DNA of 64,000 nt, from positions 101,022 to 165,021 of the forward strand of contig NZ_CABPSC010000014.1 in assembly GCF_902459585.1 (NCBI RefSeq), given 5' to 3'. This document shows positions 26,805 through 37,470 of the stretch, piece by piece. A program made the position numbers and the translations under genes. The notes below the pieces were generated by a model that had not been told where the DNA came from, made no database searches, and worked only from the letters and a program-made list of their open reading frames with translations. This stretch comes from Pandoraea nosoerga (GTDB taxonomy: Bacteria > Pseudomonadota > Gammaproteobacteria > Burkholderiales > Burkholderiaceae). Within the stretch, counting starts at the first letter, position 1. Every line of letters begins with the position of its first letter.

Positions 26805-28091
26805 ATGAGCACTACACCGCACGCCGCGGTCGATCCGTCGCACGGCGGAGGCGAGCCGACCCCGCCGATCTGGCCGTCCGACGGCTCGAGCCGCATTCCG
26901 TTTCGCGTCTACACCGACGAGCAGCTGTACCGCCGCGAGCTGGAACGGTGCTTCTATCGCAAGCACTGGAACTACGTGGGGCTGGAGGCCGAAGTGCCGA
27001 ATCCCGGCGACTTCAAGCGCACGGTGATCGGCGAGCGCTCGGTGATCGTCACCCGCGATGCGAGCGGCGAGATCAACGTGATCGAGAACGTCTGCGCGCA
27101 TCGCGGCATGAAGTTCTGTCGCGAGAAGCGCGGCAATCGCACCGACTTTCACTGCCCGTATCACCAATGGAACTACGACCTCAAGGGCAACCTGCAGGGC
27201 GTGCCGTTCCGGCGCGGCGTCAAGCAGGACGGCAAGGTCAACGGCGGCATGCCCAAGGACTTCCGCCCGGAAGATCACGGGCTCACGAAGCTGAAGGTGG
27301 CCACGCGCGGCGGCGTGATCTTCGCCTCCTTCGATCACGACGTGGAGTCTCTCGAAGCGTTCCTCGGCCCGGAGATCTGCGGCTACTTCGACCGGCTGTT
27401 CAATGGCCGCAAGCTGCGGCTGCTCGGCTACAACAAGCAGCGCATTCCCGGTAACTGGAAGCTGATGCAGGAGAACATCAAGGACCCGTACCATCCGGGG
27501 CTGCTGCACACCTGGTTCGTCACCTTCGGGCTCTGGCGCGCCGACAACAAGTCTCGGCTCGTGATGGACGAGCATGGCCGCCACGCCGCCATGATCTCCA
27601 CGCGCGGCCAGGGGGGCGGCGGCGAAGTGACCTCGGGCGTGTCGAGCTTCAGGGCGTCGATGTCGCTCAACGACACGCGCTTTCTCGACATCGTGCAGGA
27701 AGACTGGTGGCAGGGACCGACGGCCGTGCTCATGACGCTTTTCCCCAGTGTGATCCTCCAGCAGCAGGTCAACTCCGTGTCCACGCGTCACATTCAACCA
27801 CGCGGCCACGACTCGTTCGACTTCGTGTGGACGCATTTCGGATTCGAGGACGACACCGACGAAATGACCCGGCGCCGCCTCCGTCAGGCGAACCTGTTCG
27901 GCCCCGCGGGCTTCGTTTCGGCCGACGACGGCGAGGCGATCGAATGCTCCCAGGAAGGTTTCGAGCAAAAGCCCTGGCATCGCGTGATTGCGGAGCTGGG
28001 CGGCACGGGCGTGGAGAACACGGACCACATGGTCACGGAAACCCTGATTCGCGGCATGTACGCCTACTGGCGCCGCGTCATGGGTGTTTGA
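26805..28091 (+). CDS. nagG: Rieske non-heme iron oxygenase alpha subunit, salicylate 5-hydroxylase-like
   Basis: A 428-residue catalytic subunit. The Rieske cluster site is Cys97-His99 (CAHRG) and Cys117-His120 (CPYHQW). The mononuclear iron site is seen in NWKLMQENIKDPYHPGLLH: bridging Asp227, ligands His230 and His235. The family inserts oxygen into aromatic rings. The DPYHPGLLHTWF pattern and the reductase-alpha-beta-ferredoxin order match nagAa-G-H-Ab of salicylate 5-hydroxylase, which forms gentisate. Anthranilate or another hydroxybenzoate remains possible. TCAGGAGA precedes the ATG, 40 nt after nagAa. No gentisate dioxygenase is in the window. Confidence 0.82.
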   Translation: MSTTPHAAVDPSHGGGEPTPPIWPSDGSSRIPFRVYTDEQLYRRELERCFYRKHWNYVGLEAEVPNPGDFKRTVIGERSVIVTRDASGEINVIENVCAHRGMKFCREKRGNRTDFHCPYHQWNYDLKGNLQGVPFRRGVKQDGKVNGGMPKDFRPEDHGLTKLKVATRGGVIFASFDHDVESLEAFLGPEICGYFDRLFNGRKLRLLGYNKQRIPGNWKLMQENIKDPYHPGLLHTWFVTFGLWRADNKSRLVMDEHGRHAAMISTRGQGGGGEVTSGVSSFRASMSLNDTRFLDIVQEDWWQGPTAVLMTLFPSVILQQQVNSVSTRHIQPRGHDSFDFVWTHFGFEDDTDEMTRRRLRQANLFGPAGFVSADDGEAIECSQEGFEQKPWHRVIAELGGTGVENTDHMVTETLIRGMYAYWRRVMGV

Positions 28092-28104
28092 GGAGGCTCG
28101 CGAG

Positions 28105-28578
28105 ATGGTCGATTTTGCAACGTTTCAGGCCGTGGTCGAACTCAATGCCGCCTATGCGGCGGCGCTCGACGCACAACAGTGGGATGCCTGGCCCGAGTTC
28201 TTCCTCGACGAGTGCGTCTACCGTATTCAGCCGCGCGAGAACCACGAGATGGGCCTGCCGCTCGCCACGCTGTCTTTCGAGAGCAAGGGCATGCTGCGCG
28301 ATCGCATCTGCGGGATCCGGGACACGCTGTTTCACGACCCGTACTATCAGCGCCATGTGATCGGGCTGCCCGCCGTTCGGGAAGTCGACGGCGACACGCT
28401 GGATGTAGAGGCGAACTATGCCGTATTTCGCACGAAGCCCGATCAACTCACCGACATTCTGTCCGTGGGGCGCTACCTGGACGTCGTCAAGCGCACCGGC
28501 GACGGGCTGAAGTTCGCCTCGCGCCTGTGCATCTTCGACAGCGAGATGATCCCCAACTCGCTGATCTACCCCATCTGA
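28105..28578 (+). CDS. nagH: Ring-hydroxylating oxygenase beta subunit
   Basis: A 157-residue cone-fold (NTF2-like) protein: [21 protein letters not shown] near the start, [18 protein letters not shown] and a C-terminal [17 protein letters not shown]. It has no cofactor motif and serves as the structural partner of the alpha subunit. The start is ATG at 28105, nine nucleotides after GAGGAGG; a GTG seven codons earlier overlaps the alpha stop and is less likely. Part of the four-gene operon. Confidence 0.85.
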   Translation: MVDFATFQAVVELNAAYAAALDAQQWDAWPEFFLDECVYRIQPRENHEMGLPLATLSFESKGMLRDRICGIRDTLFHDPYYQRHVIGLPAVREVDGDTLDVEANYAVFRTKPDQLTDILSVGRYLDVVKRTGDGLKFASRLCIFDSEMIPNSLIYPI

Positions 28579-28610
28579 TCGGCCCCCGATCGATTCGACG
28601 AGAGGACACC

Positions 28611-28925
28611 ATGAGCGGCAACTGGATTGAGGCGGCGTCGCGCGACGCCATCCCCGAGGACGACGTGATCGGCGTGAGCGTGGGCGGCCGGGACATCGCC
28701 CTGTATGGCGTGCAAGGCGAGATTTTTGCGACCGACAACGTCTGTACGCACGGCAATGCCCGGCTGTGCGACGGCTTTCTCGACGGGCACGAGATCGAGT
28801 GCCCGCTGCATCAGGGCAAGTTCGACGTGCGCACGGGGGCAGCCCTGTGCGCGCCGTTGACGGAGCCGGTGCGGGCTTACCCGATCCGCATCGAGGGCGG
28901 CAAGGTGTACGTGGACCTGGCGTGA
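28611..28925 (+). CDS. nagAb: Rieske-type ferredoxin of the oxygenase system
   Basis: A 104-residue Rieske [2Fe-2S] ferredoxin: Cys45-His47 (CTHG) and Cys64-His67 (CPLHQGKFD) ligate the cluster. It carries electrons from the reductase to the alpha subunit. It ends in [21 protein letters not shown]-type beta structure like NagAb/NahAb. AGAGGA is 5-6 nt before the ATG, 32 nt after the beta gene. Last gene of the operon; an AT-rich non-coding gap follows. Confidence 0.87.
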   Translation: MSGNWIEAASRDAIPEDDVIGVSVGGRDIALYGVQGEIFATDNVCTHGNARLCDGFLDGHEIECPLHQGKFDVRTGAALCAPLTEPVRAYPIRIEGGKVYVDLA

Positions 28926-29436
28926 GAGGCAGGGCGGCCCGTCGCATTTGTACGACACGATGCGCCGGCGCCGCTCGCCGCGCCGGCTCCCGTTGTGCGA
29001 TGAATCATTCGGTTCATTTGCTGCGAGAATGAATCATGCGATTCTTCCGACCCGCGAGCGGGCGGGCGCCGGCGGCGCGCCGGACCAATAAAAAGTCTTT
29101 CCTTTTCCGGGGTTTAACGCGCGAAGGTATTGGTGTCGACCGGTCGACCCGCTGCGTAGAAATACCGAGGCGGTTCGGGTAATTGCGTAATTGATTTCCG
29201 CAACACGGGATTGAACACCGTTATTTTAATAACGGAGTGGAATATTGCGTTGAATCGAATTTTATAAGGGATTTAATGCAATTGAATTCGGAAAATTTTC
29301 CGGTCCAGAGCGGAAAGTTGCGCCATTTTTGCATTCAAAACCGGATCCAAAAAATCCTCGCCGCCGAGACGTTTGTTGCGATGCAATAAAAAACCCGGCC
29401 GAGGCCGGGTCTCCAATGCGTCAGAAGCGTGTCACG
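28926..29436. other. AT-rich intergenic region with several palindromes
   Basis: 511 bp with no supported gene and visibly lower GC than both sides. It contains direct repeats ATGAATCAT at 29000-29008 and 29029-29037. It also has the palindromes GTCGACCGGTCGAC (29135-29148), CCGTTATT-TT-AATAACGG (29218-29235) and CGGAAAATTTTCCG (29289-29302). The cspA terminator closes it at 29386-29410. Confidence 0.6.
29386..29410 (-). terminator. cspA terminator
   Basis: Arms ACCCGGCC (29393-29400) and GGCCGGGT (29403-29410), followed on the minus strand by a T-run. It lies 27 nt beyond the cspA stop. Confidence 0.85.
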
Positions 29437-29643
29437 TCAGCTCGGCGACTGAATATTCGACGCCTGCTTGCCCTTCGGGCCCTGGACGACGTCGAACGTC
29501 ACCTTCTGACCTTCCTTCAGGGTCTTGAAGCCGTTCATCTGGATCGCCGAGAAGTGAGCGAACAGATCCTCGCCACCCTCATCCGGCGTGATGAAACCAA
29601 AACCCTTGGCATCGTTAAACCATTTGACCGTACCGGTTGCCAT
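29437..29643 (-). CDS. cspA: Cold-shock protein, CspA family
   Basis: A 68-residue OB-fold nucleic-acid chaperone: [20 protein letters not shown] (RNP1 KGFGFI, residues 13-18) and DLFAHF (26-31, RNP2 with Leu-Phe-Ala-His), then a C-terminal [10 protein letters not shown]. Binds single-stranded RNA or DNA and melts secondary structure. AGGGGA precedes the ATG. In-frame upstream codons to 29784 are non-homologous and probably represent a long 5' leader, as is usual for csp genes. Placement next to clpS-clpA suggests the cspD-like copy, so the symbol is approximate. Confidence 0.93.
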   Translation of the reverse strand: MATGTVKWFNDAKGFGFITPDEGGEDLFAHFSAIQMNGFKTLKEGQKVTFDVVQGPKGKQASNIQSPS

Positions 29644-30084
29644 ACAAACTTCCCCTAAACAATTACGACTACTACATATCACCGCAACAACGAGCACATC
29701 TGAAAAACCCGCCGGCTGGCGGCGGCTTCTTAGGCTCACCCAGGCATCTTTTCTTTTAAAACGCTTATAGAGGAAAAGCGCCACGATGATTGTTTTCGCT
29801 AACTGCCAATAGTGTCAAGCCCTTTTTGAACGATAGAAGTGGCGTTCGATCAGGTATTACCCTTATATGTCGGAAGGCATAAGGCGTGCCGCGACACGCC
29901 CTTGAAATTTGGGTTAAGCTGACTCATATGGGTGTGGCACCCCGGCGCCCGGGGCTGCAGCGCCATGCTGGCAATATTGTGCGGAGATCGACGAGTGTTG
30001 GCTTGACCGGTGGAGAACCGGCCGGCAGGCGGCAATGAAGCTCCGATTGCTTCCTGCACCCGGGGAGTTGTTTAGAATCCACGT
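29644..30084. other. Divergent cspA/clpS region
   Basis: A 441-bp gap. The cspA side is relatively AT-rich and probably holds its long leader; a TTGACA is present on the minus strand at 29813-29818 but no convincing -10 follows. The clpS side carries TAGAAT at 30073-30078. A 69-codon antisense frame at 29850-30059 has no recognisable features. Confidence 0.5.
30073..30078 (+). promoter_or_regulatory. clpS -10 box, probably giving a leaderless mRNA
   Basis: TAGAAT ends 6 nt before the clpS ATG at 30085, with no Shine-Dalgarno sequence between, so transcription would begin at or next to the A of the start codon. A weak -35 (TTCCTG, spacer 16) lies at 30051-30056. Confidence 0.45.
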
Positions 30085-30395
30085 ATGGCAACCTTACCGA
30101 CAACGCATGACGACACCGTACAGGAGCGGCAGGAGCAGCAGCTCAAGCCGCCATCGATGTACAAGGTGGTACTGTTGAACGACGATTTCACCCCGATGGA
30201 ATTCGTGGTGATGATCATTCAGGAATATTTCAATAAGGACCGGGAATCTGCCACGCAGATCATGCTCAAGGTCCACCGCGAGGGCAGGGGAGTTTGTGGG
30301 GTCTTTACGCGCGACGTCGCGGCGACCAAAGTTGAGCAAGTTGTTAGCCATGCAAGGCAGTCCGGGCACCCGCTGCAGTGCGTGATGGAGGAAGC

Positions 30396-30399
<4 letters not shown>
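30085..30399 (+). CDS. clpS: ClpS, ATP-dependent Clp protease adaptor
   Basis: A 104-residue adaptor that delivers N-end-rule substrates to ClpA. After a flexible N-terminus (~1-24), the core shows [17 protein letters not shown] (26-42), with the Asn-Asp pair that holds the substrate alpha-amino group, and [20 protein letters not shown]. Full length. Its stop overlaps the clpA start by 4 nt (ATGA), so synthesis of adaptor and ATPase is coupled. Confidence 0.96.
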
Positions 30400-32693
<2,294 letters not shown>

Positions 32694-32713
32694 TCGTCCG
32701 GGTCGGGCCGGAA

Positions 32714-32750
32714 AGAAAAAAGCGCCGCTTCATGCGGCGCTTTTCTTTTG
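32714..32750. terminator. Bidirectional terminator between clpA and dut
   Basis: The stem AAAAGCGCCGC / GCGGCGCTTTT with a TTCAT loop lies at about 32718-32744, with A-run upstream and T-run downstream. Confidence 0.9.
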
Positions 32751-32789
32751 CACGCTCGCGACAGCCGGCGCCGCCGCATGGAGCAGCCG

Positions 32790-33236
32790 TCAGTGCTTGC
32801 CCGTGCTGCCGAAGCCGCCCGCGCCCCGATCGCTCTCGGGGAATTCGTCGACGATGTTCAGTGTCGCCTGCACGACCGGCACGATCACGAGTTGCGCGAG
32901 GCGCTCGAACGGATTGAGCACGAACGGCTCGTTGCCGCGGTTCCATGTCGAGACCATCAGCTGCCCCTGGTAGTCCGAGTCGATGAGCCCGACGAGGTTG
33001 CCCAGCACGATGCCATGCTTGTGCCCGAGGCCCGAGCGCGGCAGGATCAGCGCGGCGTAGCCCGGGTCGGCCAGGTGAATGGCCAGCCCCGTGGGTACGA
33101 GCACGGTCTGGCCCGCCTCGATGGTCAGCGGGGCGTCGAGGCAAGCGCGCAGGTCCAGCCCGGCACTGCCCGGCGTGGCGTAAGCGGGCAACTGCGAGCG
33201 CAGGCGTTCGTCGAGAATCTTGACGTCGAGTTTCAT
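32790..33236 (-). CDS. dut: dUTP diphosphatase
   Basis: Hydrolyses dUTP to dUMP, limiting uracil in DNA and supplying dTMP synthesis. The 148-residue trimeric dUTPase has motif 2 [10 protein letters not shown], motif 3 [10 protein letters not shown], motif 4 [10 protein letters not shown] and the C-terminal motif 5 [10 protein letters not shown]. Motif 1 is AGLDLRA. The ATG at 33236 (MKLDVKILD) matches homologues. In many relatives dut directly follows coaBC; here two other genes intervene. Confidence 0.97.
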   Translation of the reverse strand: MKLDVKILDERLRSQLPAYATPGSAGLDLRACLDAPLTIEAGQTVLVPTGLAIHLADPGYAALILPRSGLGHKHGIVLGNLVGLIDSDYQGQLMVSTWNRGNEPFVLNPFERLAQLVIVPVVQATLNIVDEFPESDRGAGGFGSTGKH

Positions 33237-33267
33237 GGCGTTGGCTTGGGTCGATGCAATCAAAAGG

Positions 33268-34299
33268 TCAGTCGGCGGCGCGCAGCGAGAACGCCTGCGC
33301 GAGCAGTTCATGCGAACGCAGGCGCGCACGGTAGCTGCCCGCCACCGTCAGCACGACGATCTCGTCCGCCTCGAACTGCGCCTGCAATTCCAGCACGCGC
33401 TCGGTCACGCGTTCCGGGGTGCCGATGATACTACGGGCTTTCTCGCGGGCAATGACGGACCGCTCGCGCTCGCCGTACTGCGACCTGGCCTGCGCTGCCT
33501 GGGCCAGGCTCGGAATCGGCTCGTTCATGCCGTATGCCATCTGCACGCGACGCAGGTCGACGCCGGCTTCGAGCGCCTCGGCTTCGGCCTCGGTGTCGGC
33601 GCAAATGACGAAGAGCGCAACGGCGCAATAGGGCCGGGCGAGTTGACCCGGCACGAAGCGTTCGCGATAGGCCTGCGCGACGCGATGGCCGTAATGGGCG
33701 TTGATGAAGTGCGCGAAGCAGTAGCGCAGTCCGAGTTGCGCGGCGAGCAGGCCGCCGAACTCGCTCGAGCCGAGCACCCACAGCTCGGGGCGCGTGTCGA
33801 CGGCAGGTTGCAGCAGTACGCCCCGATAGGGATGATCGTCGGCGAGCGTATCGCCAAAGAGGCCGGCCAGCTCGGCGACCTGCTGGGGGAAATGCTCGCC
33901 GGCGTCGTAAGGGCCCTTGGCGACCGCGCGTGCGGTGCGCATGTCGCCGCCGGGCGCGCGACCCACGCCGAGGTCGATCCGGTTCGGAAACAGCGCCTCG
34001 AGCATCAGGAACTGCTCGGCCAGTTTGAAGGGGCTGTAGTACGGCAGCATGACGCCGCCCGAGCCCACGCGCAGCCGTTTCGTCGCGCTCGCCAGACGCG
34101 CGATCATCACTTCGGGCGCCGGGTTGGCCACGCCGCGCAGCCCGTGGTGCTCGGCGCACCAGTAGCGCGTATAGCCGAGGTCGTCGGCGGCCTGGGCGAG
34201 CTCGACGGTCGCGGCGATGGCGTCGGCCACGCTGTGGCCGTGGATTACCGGCGTCTGATCGAGGATCGAGAGCTTGATGGGGGCGCGGGGATGGTCCAT
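33268..34299 (-). CDS. Luciferase-like (LLM class) flavin-dependent monooxygenase
   Basis: A 343-residue TIM-barrel protein of the bacterial luciferase superfamily, MsnO8/YhbW-like: [14 protein letters not shown] at the start, [42 protein letters not shown] and [13 protein letters not shown]. Such enzymes use reduced flavin supplied by a separate reductase; the substrate is unknown. It lies between dut (31 nt) and an MFS gene (52 nt), on the same strand as both. Confidence 0.87.
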   Translation of the reverse strand: MDHPRAPIKLSILDQTPVIHGHSVADAIAATVELAQAADDLGYTRYWCAEHHGLRGVANPAPEVMIARLASATKRLRVGSGGVMLPYYSPFKLAEQFLMLEALFPNRIDLGVGRAPGGDMRTARAVAKGPYDAGEHFPQQVAELAGLFGDTLADDHPYRGVLLQPAVDTRPELWVLGSSEFGGLLAAQLGLRYCFAHFINAHYGHRVAQAYRERFVPGQLARPYCAVALFVICADTEAEAEALEAGVDLRRVQMAYGMNEPIPSLAQAAQARSQYGERERSVIAREKARSIIGTPERVTERVLELQAQFEADEIVVLTVAGSYRARLRSHELLAQAFSLRAAD

Positions 34300-34351
34300 G
34301 AGGTCGGTTCCGGGCGGCCGGCGTTGGCGCGGGCCCAGGGTTGCGTCAATG

Positions 34352-35545
34352 TCAGTGGCCGCTGCCGGGGGCTGCGTGCGGCAGGCGCGCAATCATCAGG
34401 ATCGCCACGATGCCGCCGAGCGCACCACACAGGAAGATCGAGGCGTAGCCGAAGTAATTTGCCACCAGCCCGGCCATCGGGCCGATCAAGCCCAGCGCGA
34501 GATCGAAAAACGCCGAATAGGCGGCCAGTGCGGCCCCGCGGTTCTGCGGCGGCACCGAGCGCAGCGCCTCCACGCCAAGCGCCGGGAACACCAGCGAGAA
34601 GCCGATGCCGGTCAGGCCGGCGCCGGCGAGCGCCATGTGCGGGTTGACGGCGCCCCACAGCAGGAACTGGCCGATCGCACTGAAGACGAGCGAGAACATG
34701 GCGACGCGGCGCCCGCCGAAGCGATCGACCGCATGGGCGAGCAGGATGCGCATGCCGATGAAGCAGGCGCTGTAGAGCGTGAGTGCGTATGCCGCGCCCG
34801 ACCAGCCATGGCTCGCGTAGTACAGCGTGATGAACGCGGCAATGACCGCGTAGCCGATGCTCCCGAGCGTCATCGCCAGTCCCGGGCGCCATACGAGGCC
34901 CACCACCCGGAAAAACGGCAGGCGATTGCCGCCCACGGGGGCCGCGGCCGGCAGGCGCAGCGCGATGGCGAACGCAATGGCGGGCAGGACGATGTTGACG
35001 AGCGACACCACGGTGAAGCCCGCCGCTTGCAGCAGATACGCGCCCAACGGCGCGCCGGTGGCCAGCGCGGTGTACATCGATACGCCTTGCCACGAAATCG
35101 CCTTGCTTGCGTGCGCGGCGCCCAAGAGGCCAATGCCCCAGGACATCCCGCCGGTGAGGATGAGGCTTTCGCCGAAACCGAGCACCACGCGCCCGGCGAT
35201 GAGCACGCTGAGCGCGAGCGCAGGTTGCGGCACGATCGACGCCACGAGATAGAGCACACCGGCCGCGCCGCAGCCGCACAGGCCGGTGAGCACCGCGCGA
35301 CGCGGGCCGCGCGTGTCCACGGTACGCCCGGCGTAGGAGCGCAGGACGAGCGTGACGACCGACTGGATACCGATGGTGACGCCGACCACGAACGAGCCGT
35401 AGCCGAGCGTCTCGTGAACGTACACCGGCAGCACGGGCAGGGGCATGCCGATCGTCATGAAGCCGAAGAACATGATCGCGGCGAGCATGCTCAGTGTCCC
35501 GTAGACACTGACGGCGGGCCGCACGGGCGAGGAGGGTTGCGTCAT
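34352..35545 (-). CDS. MFS transporter, arabinose-efflux-like
   Basis: A 397-residue inner-membrane protein with about 12 hydrophobic segments in two halves; the MFS loop 2-3 motif appears as RSYAGRTVDTRGPRRAVLTG. The SetAB/YhhS-type sequence (MTIGMPLPVLPVYVHETLGYG near the first helix) suggests proton-coupled export of sugars or drugs, the substrate being unknown. It immediately follows coaBC (40 nt), so it may be cotranscribed with it and with the downstream monooxygenase gene. Confidence 0.88.
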   Translation of the reverse strand: MTQPSSPVRPAVSVYGTLSMLAAIMFFGFMTIGMPLPVLPVYVHETLGYGSFVVGVTIGIQSVVTLVLRSYAGRTVDTRGPRRAVLTGLCGCGAAGVLYLVASIVPQPALALSVLIAGRVVLGFGESLILTGGMSWGIGLLGAAHASKAISWQGVSMYTALATGAPLGAYLLQAAGFTVVSLVNIVLPAIAFAIALRLPAAAPVGGNRLPFFRVVGLVWRPGLAMTLGSIGYAVIAAFITLYYASHGWSGAAYALTLYSACFIGMRILLAHAVDRFGGRRVAMFSLVFSAIGQFLLWGAVNPHMALAGAGLTGIGFSLVFPALGVEALRSVPPQNRGAALAAYSAFFDLALGLIGPMAGLVANYFGYASIFLCGALGGIVAILMIARLPHAAPGSGH

Positions 35546-35585
35546 GTTGTGATGGTTATCGTGTGCGACGGCCCGAAGGCGTCGA

Positions 35586-36797
35586 TCAGCGGGGCGCACG
35601 CGAGGGAAGACGGGCGGCGATCTCGATGATCAGGCTTCGCGCGAGCGCATGCTTGTCGGCGCGCGGCAGGCGTTTCTGGCCGGCGTCGTCGAACAGGATG
35701 ACCTCGTTGTCGTCCTGGCCGAACGTGGCCGGTCCGAGGTTGCCGACGAGCAGCGGGATTTGCTTGCGGGCGCGCTTTTGCGCGCCGTGCTTCTCCAGAT
35801 CGCCCGATTCGGCCGCAAAACCCACGCAATACGGCGGCTTTGGCAACCGCGCCACGGCCGCGAGGATATCGGGGTTCTGCACGAACTCGAGGGTCGGCAC
35901 GTCGGTCTCGCCGGTCTTCTTGATCTTCTCGCGCGCCACGTCGCGCACGCGCCAGTCGGCAACGGCGGCCACGGCAATGAAGATGTCGTTGCGTGCGGCG
36001 TCGGCCATCACGGCGTCGTACATCTGCCGGGCGGTCTGCACGTTGCTGCGCGTCACACCCCACGGCGTGGCGAGCGACGTCGGCCCGGCCACCAGATGCA
36101 CGTCGGCGCCGGCCTGTGCGGCCGCGCGCGCGAGGGCGAAGCCCATCTTGCCGCTCGAAAGGTTGGTCAGGCCGCGCACCGGGTCGATCGGCTCGAACGT
36201 CGGGCCGGCAGTGATCAGTACGCGGCGGCCGGCCAGCCGCTTGGGCTGGAAGAAGCTGATCATCGCCTCGCAGAGCGCTTCGGGTTCGAGCATGCGCCCG
36301 TCGCCGACTTCGCCGCACGCCTGATCGCCGCTGTCCGGGCCCAGGAGGGTGACGCCGTCGCCGCGCAGCGTGGCCGCGTTGCGTTGCGTTGCCGGATTGG
36401 CCCACATCTGACGGTTCATCGCCGGGGCGACGAGCAAGGGGCAATCGCGCGCCACGCACAGCGTGCAGAGCAGATCGTCGGCCATGCCGTGCGCGAGCTT
36501 GGCGAGAAAGTCGGTCGAGGCGGGGGCGATGAGGATGGCGTCGGCCTCGCGCGAGAGATCGATGTGCGCCATGTTGTTGTCGATGCGGCTGTCCCACTGG
36601 CTGGTGAAGACGGGCCGGCCCGAGAGCGCCTGCATCGTGAGCGGCGTGATGAATTGCGTGGCGGCATCGGTCATGACGACCTGTACCGCCGCGCCGGCCT
36701 TGATGAGCAAACGCGTGAGTTCTGCCGACTTGTAGCAGGCGATGCCGCCCGTCAGGCCGAGAACGATGGTCTTGCCCGCAAGTTCACCGCGATCCAT
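35586..36797 (-). CDS. coaBC: Bifunctional phosphopantothenoylcysteine decarboxylase/synthetase CoaBC
   Basis: Carries two steps of coenzyme A synthesis. The N-terminal CoaC flavin domain has LGLTGGIACYKSAEL (13-27), His78 in NNMAHID, PAMN (125-128) and Cys161 in ACGEVGDGRM. The C-terminal CoaB domain has LITAGPTFEPIDPVRGLTN (194-212), LSSGKMG (213-219) and later KRKKIPLLVGN-like AQKRARKQIPLLVGN. 403 residues, normal. GGAGGA lies 10 nt before the ATG. It follows lspA on the same strand. Confidence 0.96.
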   Translation of the reverse strand: MDRGELAGKTIVLGLTGGIACYKSAELTRLLIKAGAAVQVVMTDAATQFITPLTMQALSGRPVFTSQWDSRIDNNMAHIDLSREADAILIAPASTDFLAKLAHGMADDLLCTLCVARDCPLLVAPAMNRQMWANPATQRNAATLRGDGVTLLGPDSGDQACGEVGDGRMLEPEALCEAMISFFQPKRLAGRRVLITAGPTFEPIDPVRGLTNLSSGKMGFALARAAAQAGADVHLVAGPTSLATPWGVTRSNVQTARQMYDAVMADAARNDIFIAVAAVADWRVRDVAREKIKKTGETDVPTLEFVQNPDILAAVARLPKPPYCVGFAAESGDLEKHGAQKRARKQIPLLVGNLGPATFGQDDNEVILFDDAGQKRLPRADKHALARSLIIEIAARLPSRAPR

Positions 36798-36921
36798 AGG
36801 AAAATGCTCCTCCAAAGTGCCGCGCGGCGCCTCCGGGGCGCCGCGACGGTGTGCGCATCGCCGCGTGTGCGGTGCCGTGGCACCGCGCACGCGGCGCGCC
36901 GCAAGTCCTGCCGCGGCGGCG

Positions 36922-37470
36922 CTATTTGCCGCGCCGCACGCGTCGCAACTCGTCGATCACCAGCAGCACCGCGCCCACGCAAATGGCCGAGTCGGCCACG
37001 TTGAACGCCGGCCAGTGCCAGCCGCCGACGTGAAAGTCGAGAAAGTCGACCACATGTCCGTAGATCACGCGATCGATCACGTTGCCCAGCGCGCCGCCGA
37101 GAATCAGCGAGAGCGACAGGCAGAACATTTTCTGACCATGGTGACGCTTGAGCAGCCAGATGATCACCGCGGCCGCCACCACGCCCAGCAGCGTGAAGAA
37201 CCAGCGCTGCCAGCCGCCGGCCGCGGCCAGGAAGCTGAAGGCCGCGCCCTTGTTGTACACCAGCACCAGATTGAAGAACGACGTCAGCGGACGGAATTCG
37301 CCGTACTGAAACGTTTTCAGGATGGTGAGCTTGGTGACCTGGTCGAGCAGAATCGCAATGACCGCAATGCCAAGCCACGGCGCCAGACCGAAGCCTGCGC
37401 TGCCGCGGGCCCCGCTGCCATTTCCGCCGTTACGCCTTGCGCCCGCACGAGCGCCTGCTTTGCCCGCCAT
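36922..37470 (-). CDS. lspA: Lipoprotein signal peptidase (signal peptidase II)
   Basis: Cleaves signal peptides of prolipoproteins in the inner membrane. The 182-residue protein has four membrane segments and the catalytic aspartates Asp133 (GNVIDR) and Asp160 (FNVADS), plus [10 protein letters not shown]. The first ~27 residues are a Gly/Ala/Arg-rich extension absent from E. coli LspA. Its ATG overlaps the ileS stop by one base (TAATG), so translation is coupled to ileS, an old conserved pairing. The livK product of this window is a likely client. Confidence 0.96.
   Translation of the reverse strand: MAGKAGARAGARRNGGNGSGARGSAGFGLAPWLGIAVIAILLDQVTKLTILKTFQYGEFRPLTSFFNLVLVYNKGAAFSFLAAAGGWQRWFFTLLGVVAAAVIIWLLKRHHGQKMFCLSLSLILGGALGNVIDRVIYGHVVDFLDFHVGGWHWPAFNVADSAICVGAVLLVIDELRRVRRGK

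Noticed and set aside
29850-30059. A 69-codon minus-strand frame between cspA and clpS
   Set aside because: No ribosome site, no recognisable features, and it overlaps the clpS upstream region.
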